A stretch of DNA of 22,500 bases. Origin: Penaeus vannamei. Its lineage: Eukaryota; Arthropoda; Malacostraca; Decapoda; Penaeidae. The stretch is taken from contig NC_091573.1 in NCBI RefSeq assembly GCF_042767895.1, forward strand, positions 33,310,858-33,333,357. The letters are read 5' to 3'. The first letter of the stretch is position 1. Each line of letters begins with the position of its first letter. The notes below the pieces were generated by a model. That model was given only the letters and a program-made list of their open reading frames with translations, searched no databases and was not told the origin of the DNA. The translations under genes were made by a program, and so were the position numbers. Positions 1 through 22,500 of the stretch are shown here, in pieces.

Positions 1-119
1 GTTGGAATTCCCTTAAGTCTTAGTATCTCCCATAGCGATTCGCGATGCACCGTCAATCGTCATCTCGAGGTCAAGGTAGGCAGCATGCAGCTCATGGCCA
101 AACTTTTGGATACAATCTA

Positions 120-308
120 TTATGGCCTTGTAAGGAGTAAATCCATACTGCTCCGGTCTTTGGTGCCTTTGTAGGTGGTCACGATCCGTTTGGGAAGAAT
201 GTGGGCGAAAACCTTGTCTGGGTTACTGTGCAGTGTGATATCACGGTAATTGCTACAGTCCCAGCTATCCCCTTTTCCTTTCCAGAGAGGGATGACCATG
301 CTCCTCAA
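120..308 (-). pseudogene. Reverse transcriptase fragment of the LINE relic
   Basis: WKGKGDSWDCSNYRDITLHS followed by KVFAHILPKRI matches the N-terminal fingers region of non-LTR reverse transcriptases (W-K-G-K-G-D, N-Y-R-x-I). After a frameshift near 180 the match continues with RHQRPEQYGFTPYKAIIDCI, then AAYLDLE. The segment corresponding to the usual GKST-to-FGRGL stretch is shortened. No active site is present in the window. Confidence 0.85.
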
Positions 309-1164
309 CAGGTCCAGAAGAATGGAACTGGACTGTCAGATAGCAGCCAGGACAATATAAAAGCCCAGAGTTCACCCCGAACTTTAGCAGTTCAACATGA
401 GTATATCACGTATGTCCGCAGCTTTCCCACCCTTCAGCTTAAAGATCCCCCCCCTAACCGTTGCCTCAGTCAGGGTAGGAGATTCCTCACTGATGGGTGA
501 GTCTGGCACAGGGACTGACACCTCTTGCATCCAAACTAAATGCTGGAGGGTCTACCTGATACAGTTGCTCAAAATACGCTTACTAACCCAACATGATTTG
601 AGATCCGTCCATTCACTGAGCGGACTACAGTTATCTGTGAGAAGTTGGAGCTCAATTATCTCAGGGCTTGGTAGGCAGGACGAGGGTTATTTACTAGGAG
701 ATGGCCTTCAACCTCCCCAGCAAGATTCCTGATGAACTGTTCCTTATACTTTTTCAGCAACGAACGAGCCCTGCGCACTAAAGAATGACGCAAATCCTGA
801 TTGCCATTCAGTTGAGCCACCCGTCACACATCTGTGGTATCCATTTCTCCAGCAAGATATAATTCAGCCTTGTCTACAGGCATTTCTCATTGAATTCATG
901 CACTGCACTGAGCGTCCCATGCTTAAAATAGTCCCGTAGAGGTACAGGGTCTGTCAGATTTTAGAGAACTGTAAACAGATCAGAGACTGCAGCGGCGAAT
1001 TTTCGTGCATACCTCCTTCCTCAATCTGTCCAAGTGAAACACCCTGAAGTGGCCATTGGAGACATGGGTGATTTTGAAGTGGACCTGCAGGTTGCCACAA
1101 TGAATCTATGGTCGGTACCACAGAACCTGGCACTCCGGTAAACCTAGCAGTTCTGGAGGAAACT

Positions 1165-1588
1165 TCAGTGAGTGCTAACAAGAAAGTGGTCGATCTCCTC
1201 TCCTCTGTTGGAATGCTGATACCAGCAGCCAGAAATCCTCAATCTCTGTGATCTAGCATATTTCCAGAGAAGTAGGCTGTTCCTGCTTCTGAGATTAGCC
1301 TCTGAGCCATAGGGACTGACAGACATCTCGTAGCCATTTCGATCCGGATACCGCATTGAGGTCGCCCAGTATACAATGCAAATATCTTGCTAGGGGCATT
1401 TGTCTGCCACAGACGTGTTTGTCGTAGAACGCTTCTTTCTCATAGAGTTTGCAAACACTGGTAGGAACATACAAAGCAATTGAAGACACAAAACCAAAAA
1501 CATGCTCCAGTCTCAGTGCCATAATATGCTTGTCAACCGGAGAAACCTCTACTACCAAAGGTTGACGTCGGCTGGAGATGGTGACCAT
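1165..1588 (-). pseudogene. APE-type endonuclease fragment of the LINE relic
   Basis: Two overlapping frames together cover the middle and end of an exonuclease-endonuclease-phosphatase domain. Visible motifs are LGDLNAVSG (the GDFN catalytic motif with Leu for Phe) and EIDHFLVS (the D-H catalytic region precursor). The upstream part, with the WSGQGN segment, runs into the palindrome at 1586-1625. At least one frameshift lies near 1340. Confidence 0.85.
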
Positions 1589-1625
1589 TGCCCTGACCCG
1601 ACCTATTGGTCGGGTCAGGGCAATG
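1586..1625. repeat. Perfect 18-bp palindrome with 4-nt loop
   Basis: The left arm at 1586-1603 (CATTGCCCTGACCCGACC) and right arm at 1608-1625 are exact reverse complements around TATT. Both arms encode WSGQGN-like peptide on their respective strands, which suggests that one arm was copied from the other. Confidence 0.97.
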
Positions 1626-2343
1626 TACCCACCATACTGATCTTATCACTGCCAGGTTTTCTCAACTCCGACAAGGTAGCCACCTCGACTCTCAACCGCT
1701 TCAGTTCCCTTGATAGCAGTGGTAATCATTCATCCTGCCAAAAAAGACTGGATGTTCCAAGCTCTTACCTCGATAGCCTGAGATTAAACCTCGGGTATTT
1801 GCCTCACAGGCCTCACCCTGGGTTGGCAGCTGCCAGGGTGCAGACAGGATGAGTAACTCTCCTTCCCATTCTACGCCCCAGCAGTAGCCCTCCCAATGGG
1901 ATCCACAGCCTGCCTTACTTGCTGGGTGGGATAGACAGTACCCCTCTCCCCAGCATTTCCATCTATAAAGGACACTGCCAGTGAGTCTGTATCTGGGGGA
2001 GGACTAGCAAGGCCCACCTCCCCTGAGCTGCCCATCAACCCCAGGGGTTGGTATAGAGCCATTCCTCCGTACCTCTAGGACCACTTGCTACTCCAAGGTT
2101 CCTCCCAATTTAGCCTGGGACCGCAAGGCACCCAGTTTCCATGGGTGGCCATGAGGAGGCACGGCAGGTCTCGATGATGGAGAGGCTATGAACCGGCAGG
2201 GGAAGGCTTATGCATACGTGTTCCCTTTTTAGCACTAGGATGACCATCGGTGGCAGCTAACAGCGAGAAGGTATGCAAACACTTACCACATGGGCTACCA
2301 CATCATTGCTTCACATCACCCTGAGCATGAAGCACCCACCCAC
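1626..2343. other. Unassigned stretch between LINE relic and inverted-repeat element
   Basis: No recognisable gene. Short open frames on both strands lack domains. It could be the 5' part of the LINE relic or another repeat. Composition is more balanced than the AT-rich DNA to the right of 3587. Confidence 0.5.
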
Positions 2344-2371
2344 GGTAAAATTGGAAATGCAACCCCACACC
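2344..2371 (+). repeat. Left terminal inverted repeat
   Basis: Begins GGTAAAATTGG and ends CCCACACC. Inverted partner of 3559-3586 with one mismatch. Confidence 0.9.
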
Positions 2372-2602
2372 ATTTTTGGGTGAATTAAATAATTTTCCAA
2401 ATAGCATTCGTCATGTTTCGAACGAATCTAGCACTCATTTCCTTCGCAAACGAAGCATAACTACGATATTGGTCTCGATAGTTGGGAGGGTATGATAGGC
2501 CTACATATTTAAGAATTTCGAGAAATACCGGTAGAATACTAGCAAGCATAGTATATTAACACATTTCTGGGTTGTGTAGGGGGCTCTGCACCCCTTACAC
2601 CC

Positions 2603-2808
2603 ACCCCCTGGTCTACAAAATCTTTACCTCCTATGTTCCGGCAGGATAGAGCCCGGGCAAACCAGTTATCTGACACGTTTTCAGTAAATATAGGAAGCTT
2701 CGCCCCATTATACCCATTTCAGGGGGGGCTGCTAACCCCCCCACCCCACCCCCACCCCCGCCTGGTCTGCAAAATCTTCACCTCGTATGTTCCGGCAGGA
2801 GAGAGCCC
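2603..2808 (+). repeat. Direct duplication inside the inverted-repeat element
   Basis: A roughly 50-bp segment (CCTGGTCT, AAAATCTT, TATGTTCCGGCAGGA, AGAGCCC) occurs at about 2605-2653 and again at about 2760-2808, with a handful of mismatches and an offset near 155 bp. Each copy is preceded by a C-rich run. Confidence 0.85.
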
Positions 2809-2929
2809 AGACTCAGGGACAGTTTCAGTCTCATCTTACCTGAAGCATTAACTCCAGACAGGCCAAGCTTCGGGTCACTGGGATCGTCGGGATATTCCAA
2901 GTCGTCGTTGGCGGGATTTGCGATCGCTT

Positions 2930-3177
2930 ACAGTAAAGTTACACTGCTTTCTTCGTTTTGTTTTCCGAATCCTTTTCTATGCACCACAAACCCACTGGAG
3001 TCTGTTTTTTTTTTTTTTTTTTTTTTTGTAATGACACGATGTCTTACAGTGCGGGCATTGTACTTCAACTGCCAGTACACCGTGATGTAGATTTAGTAAG
3101 CTTGCTTCGTTATTTTGTTGATATTTCGCAGTGAAATCGAAATAATTGTTCTCACAACCTACACACTGTCTAGCCAT
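2930..3177 (-). pseudogene. Possible zinc-ribbon N-terminus of a DDE transposase, broken
   Basis: From an ATG at 3177 the minus strand reads MARQCVGCENNYFDFTAKYQ, then LLNLHHGVLAVEVQCPHCKT, then a lysine run from the T23 tract. Past the tract, another frame gives TPVGLWCIEKDSE before a stop near 2930. The C-x2-C start, HGVL, CPxC and later WxC order resembles IS1595/ISXO2-like (Merlin) transposase N-termini from animals as I recall them. No DDE catalytic part is visible. It may also be an unrelated exon-like fragment. Confidence 0.35.
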
Positions 3178-3558
3178 GATGGAACTGATTTGAATTTCAA
3201 AAGGCTTCTTCTAGGCCCAGCTTCTATTGTCACGTGATGATCTATTCCATATCTGATTGGTTCTATTGAGTGTCTATGTTCACGTCACGTCACGTTCACG
3301 CACGAATCTAATTGGTTCATTTGATTTCCCTCGCATACGTCATCCGCTACAAATCCGTCCGATTTTCCTTCATTCTTAACGACTTTTTGTCATTTTGTCG
3401 CGGCGCTGGAGGCGGCACGTTACTGCGGCTCCTGGAAATCAGGGATTTTATATCCACTATAACACCGTTATTATCATTTTCTGCAGAAAATGGTATAGAA
3501 GAAAACTTTAATAGAATTATGTCTTCGGACACATGATAAGCTCAGATTCTTTAAATTA

Positions 3559-3586
3559 GGTGTGGGGTTGCATTTCCAATTATACC
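3559..3586 (-). repeat. Right terminal inverted repeat
   Basis: Reads GGTGTGGGGTTGCATTTCC and on to ATACC. Inverted partner of 2344-2371. Confidence 0.9.
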
Positions 3587-4551
<965 letters not shown>

Positions 4552-4621
4552 TGGGGGGGGGGGAAGGAAAAAAAGTGACAGGAACAGAGATAGAGAAAGA
4601 GAAAGACAAAGATTCATTTAG

Positions 4622-7600
4622 TTAGTGAAGCAACTTTTGCTTGTTGTCTCTATAAATGGAAATAAATATTTACCTTTAAGTATCTTGCAAAAAATTCATC
4701 AGTCATACATAGCTTTGACACAGGTCTTTTTTACCAGCAATTTTGTTGTAGTTTGAATTTCTTCTTTTACCAGTTAACGTAAACAGGGTAAGAAAAATAA
4801 TAATTCTTCTAATATTTTATTGTTTCTGAATATGAAACAAACTGGAATGTCAAACAGTTGGCATGCCAATGACCTATGATTTCATGTGTGAAACAGAACA
4901 AACAAGTACAGCTTTTAGTATATCAAATAGTATCATTTGATAACAAATTACATCCTTGGCAGATTAGATTAGTGCTTTACAATATTTAGTGTTTACTTCT
5001 TTTTAAGTGGAAGTGAAACAAACAAAAAATTATCCACGTGGCATTGATCACGATGCCAATATAAACAAATTTCCTATTGTTTATCGGAGCTCAGTGTACA
5101 TTACTAAAGACTTTGAATACTGAAGGTCTTCAGACAAGGAAACTTATTAAGTGAATTTAGGTAAGGTGGATATTTCCATTACATTTTGGATATGAGGAAC
5201 TAGCTGTTAGGTAATCAGTTGGTTATCCCATAATATGCACAAAAGAAACAATACCTAACTACATTTAGGACACGTCAATTTTGTATGGATATTTCACAAA
5301 ATATAATTACATTTCTTGATTCTTAACTTCTGTGAAACACTGAATCCAAAATGTCTGGATAAAAAAAACAATGGTTTGTGCAAAAATAATAATCACTTCC
5401 TCTTTCTTTTCCTCAAAAAATGCTATGATAAAGGATCTACTATATTTTGTAGTAGGTGATATTAACTCCAAACAGTCTTTTTACAGCTGCTCTTTTTTTG
5501 TTTTGTTTTGTTTTTTTGTTTTGCTTGTACACAGACATATTCCAAGCACTACACTTTAAGCAAATTATGTTTCTCACAAATTTTGTCTATGGCAAAATAC
5601 AAGACTGTACTCATTATAAACAGCTATTTCTTTGAACTCTGTATCATGGTTAATTTTTTTTTTAGTAATTGCCTTTCCAACTTTTTCTGCAAATGGTTAT
5701 TCATCAGTGGTTTCAGTTCAGAGAATGTACAGCAACATTTAAATTGTAATGCAACTACAGTGTTTACAACTTTTCTATCACTATAAGTTCAAAAAAGGTT
5801 TGGTCAAGTGGATGATATGCAGCTCTCACTAACATATAAATGATTATATATCTCAGGGATGAAAATGACTTCTTTATCTGTACATGATGCAAGTTACTGT
5901 CACATTCTTTGAATGGACCACTGATAAACTCCATATTCTATGAATCCAATAGCTTATGTTTACTGACACATATGGTCATGGCGACCCTGCCAACATTCTC
6001 GTATTTACAATCCAACATACCATCATAAATTACAATGATATAAAAATACAATGCACTTGCTTTGGATGACAACGCTATTTTCTCACTCTGTTTCATTCGT
6101 GGGCTGCTTGGAAGGGAAATTATTCATAAGAAGTAGATGAAGAAGAAACCAATGCCTGCTGTGGAAGTTTCCTACATCAGCATGTCATTCTCTCCTTCCC
6201 TCTTCCCTTTGATGAAAAAATTTCCTTCTAAAACACACCCATACATGACATGACATTAAAGCACTTCTTTAAACTAAGAGTAGGTCTTTCAATTTTGTTG
6301 AATTAAAGGTGAGGCTTACCAACTCTACACTGAGAAATAGCAATTCATACTTTCACCAACATTATTCACTTTGACATTTATTCAGTACTTTCACCATTAG
6401 TAAGTGGAGAAAGAAAACCATGAAAATCATCACAAATGAAAATCTTTTGAAATGTGTTTACGTAAGAACCCATTTAATGTCCTCTAATGAATGTATTTAC
6501 ACCTGTATATGCTGGCATCACCTCACTTTTCAATTTTAGTCATTACAGAAGTTTGAAACTAAGCGAAGTTCTTGGAGCAGTAAAACGTTGTCAAGGACTT
6601 TTAGGGCAGAATTCTGATCAAATTCCTGTCTAGATTATATATTACTTTCTCTCAAAGTTTTCACCTTGTGTAGGTAAAGCAATGGCTGCATCCAATAGAA
6701 ATGCAAAGCTTACAGTCAACAATATGTGGCCACATCAACATTTACAATAATTATAGAGTATAAACCATAAAGCTGCATTTCCTTCCTGTCATTGATATAT
6801 AGCATTTCTTTAATGTTAGTTAATAATGGGATAAAACAGCATTTTCATTAGCATAGATATTTGTTTTGTACCAACTGATTCCTGGCAAGAAGCTTAGAGA
6901 TTCAGCATGTGACATCATGTTATCTGGATAATTGCCAAGACTATTTTCAATACAAATATTCAAATATCTACATCCATATCATATAAATATGATGCTATAT
7001 GATCATGCAACTCTTGACATGGTCACATATGCTGAACAATTTCCCTTTGTCAATTAAATGGAACCTGACTAGTAACATTCACAATAGGAGAAATTTCATT
7101 ATTGACATAACACACACAGTAAATAGTATGCAATTTCTGTCGAGCTCAATCAGTATACATTGCTAATAAATATGAACTTTCATAAAGTAACCTGTAATAT
7201 TGTGCTCAGCAGCATACTGATAACTACCAATCTACTCTAAAGCAAAAAATAATATTGTTTAATCAGTGACCTCTCAGTTGTCGAAGAAAAAATGTACACT
7301 CAGATTAAGGACCTCTATACATAAAATTCAAATACACGACAACCAAGTGATTAATAGGACATTAAAGTAGTTATAAAACTCACATAGCAGTACATACACA
7401 CTCATTGCTGTTTAAGTACAAAAGATACATAGGCTGTACACAAAATTCATCTTAACTCTTGCTACTATTCAAGGGCCAGAAACTGCAGTCTTGTCACCAC
7501 AACTGCTTCCATCCGAGCCATCTCACAGTTGTTCACAGGAGCGTAATAGATAAGGACTAACAAATATGACTGGTGTAGCAAAATGAAGACCATGGTTTTG

Positions 7601-8244
7601 TCCTGATACTTCAGATGTGTTTGAACTGGAACCCTGTATTGTGGCGAGTTTTGCCTGGTCCCTGTCTTTGTTCAAATCTCTTTGTCAGGTCTCTGATTTC
7701 ATTTTAACTTAATGATAATTTTTTTGAGCAGAACATCCAGATCTGTGTCTCTCTATCCATTATGTTTTCCATCTCACTTAGTTAATACATTCTTATGGCT
7801 ATTTCCCTACTCATACTAGGTGGGTGCACAGCATATTTCCAAAACTTTGGTATAAATTCTGGGGTGCACTTGTATCTATGTCCTGCATCAGCATCTTGTT
7901 ACGCCATGCATGATTGCAATTCTTCAACATTCAGCCTGACAACTAACCACAAAGAAAAGGCGATTTGCTTGTGGTCCCTGGGGCTGTTGAAAATGTTGTA
8001 CTCGACTAGTATGAAATTAGAAGAAACATCTTCGATATGAATTTGTGTTTCTATGTGATGTTGCATCAACTGGCAGTATACTCAGTGCTGAGCATTTTAT
8101 CATGTCTTGTAATTTCTTGGAATATAAGGTTTGGCAGCTACTTCATATGTACATGTGATATACATTAGTAAAGAGACTTTACCAACACTTATTTCTATGC
8201 TGCCAAAGATGCTGGCACAAAAACCTTTCAACACTTAAGAGATC
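4622..8244. other. AT-rich 3' flank of kazrin
   Basis: Strongly AT-rich with no convincing open frame, tRNA or repeat array. It may partly be an extended kazrin 3' UTR, since AATAAA on the minus strand also occurs near 6377 and 4816. The plus-strand frame at 7795-8040 shows no domain or signal that I recognise. Confidence 0.55.
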
Positions 8245-8451
8245 TTTATTAAGCTCTTTTAAAATTTACGTTACACACATTCTCTTTTTTCACACTTCTA
8301 CATCCTATTCACCCTGATAAGTTGGTTACTGTGCTTAATTAAACACATTAAAAACTGGAGAACACAGAAATGTGCAAACTCCGCCACCACCTCCACCACC
8401 ACCACCACCACTTTCAGCGAACCAGTCACGTGATCGCTGGCAAGAGTATTG
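8245..8451 (-). other. Probable kazrin 3' UTR with poly(A) signal
   Basis: After the stop codon, the sense strand reaches AATAAA at 8250-8245 (TTTATT on the plus strand), about 200 nt downstream. A GU-rich stretch follows (sense TTGAAAGGTTTTTGTG, about 8219-8234). This would give a short 3' UTR that includes a GGT-trinucleotide tract at 8381-8411. Other AATAAA sites further left (about 6377 and 4816) could define longer forms. Confidence 0.5.
8381..8411. repeat. CCA trinucleotide microsatellite
   Basis: About ten CCA-type triplets with small interruptions, lying 40 bp beyond the kazrin stop. In the transcript it would read as GGU repeats within the 3' UTR. Confidence 0.85.
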
Positions 8452-22297
<13,846 letters not shown>

Positions 22298-22500
22298 CTG
22301 CGGGCGGGGAGACTTTCTTACTGGGGTGGGTTGGATTGGGGTGGGCTGGGTTGGAAGGGTGGGGTGGGCTGGGGTGGGTTGGAAGGATGGAATGGGGTGG
22401 GGTGGAAGGGTAGAATGGGGTGGGGTGGGTTGGATTGGGGTGGGCTGGGTTGGAAGGGTGGGGTGGGCTGGGGGGGGTTGGAAGGATGGAATGGGGTGGG
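22298..22500. repeat. G-rich higher-order minisatellite, cut by window edge
   Basis: From about 22323 the plus strand is built from GGGGTGGGTTGGA / GGGCTGGGTTGGAAGG modules. A longer order repeats with period near 99 bp (TTGGATTGGGG at 22331 and 22430). It is dense in GGG/GGGG runs. It lies in the intron upstream of the first visible kazrin exon and continues beyond the window. Confidence 0.88.

Larger units (their letters stand above)
1..1625 (-). mobile_element. Decayed non-LTR retrotransposon, endonuclease plus reverse transcriptase fragments
   Basis: Minus-strand pieces follow the order of a LINE polyprotein from right to left. The endonuclease piece at 1588-1295 includes VVEVSPVDKHIMALRLEHVF and ILGDLNAVSG. 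Then, in another frame at 1356-1165, come DRNGYEMSVSPYGS and EEIDHFLVSTH, the APE-type endonuclease landmarks. The frame continues with stops (CGTDHRFIVAT near 1100). The reverse transcriptase start is at 308-120 (VIPLWKGKGDSWDCSNYRDI), continuing in another frame as RPEQYGFTP to about position 20. The catalytic YxDD motif would lie left of the window. Several frameshifts and stops show that it is dead. Clade is not assigned; related elements are common in crustaceans and molluscs as I recall. Confidence 0.88.
2344..3586. mobile_element. Element with 28-bp terminal inverted repeats
   Basis: The ends 2344-2371 and 3559-3586 are inverted copies matching at 27 of 28 positions, including a perfect 23-bp block (core AATTGGAAATGCAACCCCAC). 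The 1243-bp interior has two copies of a roughly 50-bp segment, a T-run of 23, and a minus-strand fragment with CxxC/CPxC spacing. No clear target-site duplication was found. This fits a non-autonomous or decayed DNA transposon; a Merlin/IS1595-type origin is only a guess from the fragment inside. Confidence 0.7.

Noticed and set aside
1626..2062. N-terminal LINE protein upstream of the endonuclease
   Set aside because: I could not find reading-frame similarity to endonuclease start or zinc-knuckle motifs beyond the palindrome.
3347..3532. Open frames on both strands just inside the right inverted repeat
   Set aside because: No domain recognised and both strands open at once; not enough to call a gene.
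7795..8040. Plus-strand 81-residue open frame
   Set aside because: No domain, no homology recognised, AT-rich codon use like surrounding noncoding DNA.

Overview
The window is animal nuclear DNA, most likely from a decapod crustacean and plausibly a penaeid shrimp. Three things point there: an intron-rich gene, an unusually high load of dinucleotide and minisatellite repeats (GA/CT arrays of 80 to 190 bp, poly-A/T runs), and an invertebrate-type non-LTR retrotransposon relic. The species call is an inference from genome style, not from a marker gene.

The main content is one gene on the minus strand, covering about the right 60% of the window. Thirteen coding exons can be traced between 22297 and 8452. 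Every exon has AG/GT borders and all twelve junctions agree in reading phase, giving 809 contiguous residues plus a natural stop codon. The start of the gene lies beyond the right edge. The product is an arthropod kazrin (KAZN family): an N-terminal coiled coil containing the segment QLYATLEDKEKELRDFIRNY, a Ser/Pro/Thr-rich middle, the kazrin signature GSISRVFARQKKR, three SAM domains, and a basic tail ending in VTPV. Its three SAM domains look like liprin-alpha at first, but the coiled coil and the GSISRVFAR block fit kazrin. In vertebrates kazrin acts at cell junctions (periplakin, ARVCF catenin) and on endosomes.

Layout from left to right: 1-1625, a decayed minus-strand non-LTR retrotransposon (reverse transcriptase fragment on the left, endonuclease on the right) broken at a perfect 18-bp palindrome; 1626-2343, unassigned; 2344-3586, an element with 28-bp terminal inverted repeats carrying a possible zinc-ribbon transposase fragment; 3587-8244, AT-rich flank with a 189-bp GA array; 8245-8451, the likely 3' UTR of kazrin; 8452-22297, kazrin exons and introns; 22298-22500, a G-rich array in the next intron.

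The introns hold most of the unusual structure. The 3' end of one coiled-coil exon, with its splice donor, recurs as about seven decayed copies in its own downstream intron. Ten nearly perfect 30-bp units sit 13 bp beyond the donor of the last SAM exon and are open in the exon's reading frame. A possible alternative terminal exon would remove all SAM domains. Two acceptors are built from, or sit against, microsatellite sequence. I saw no RNA genes, CRISPR array or prokaryotic features.
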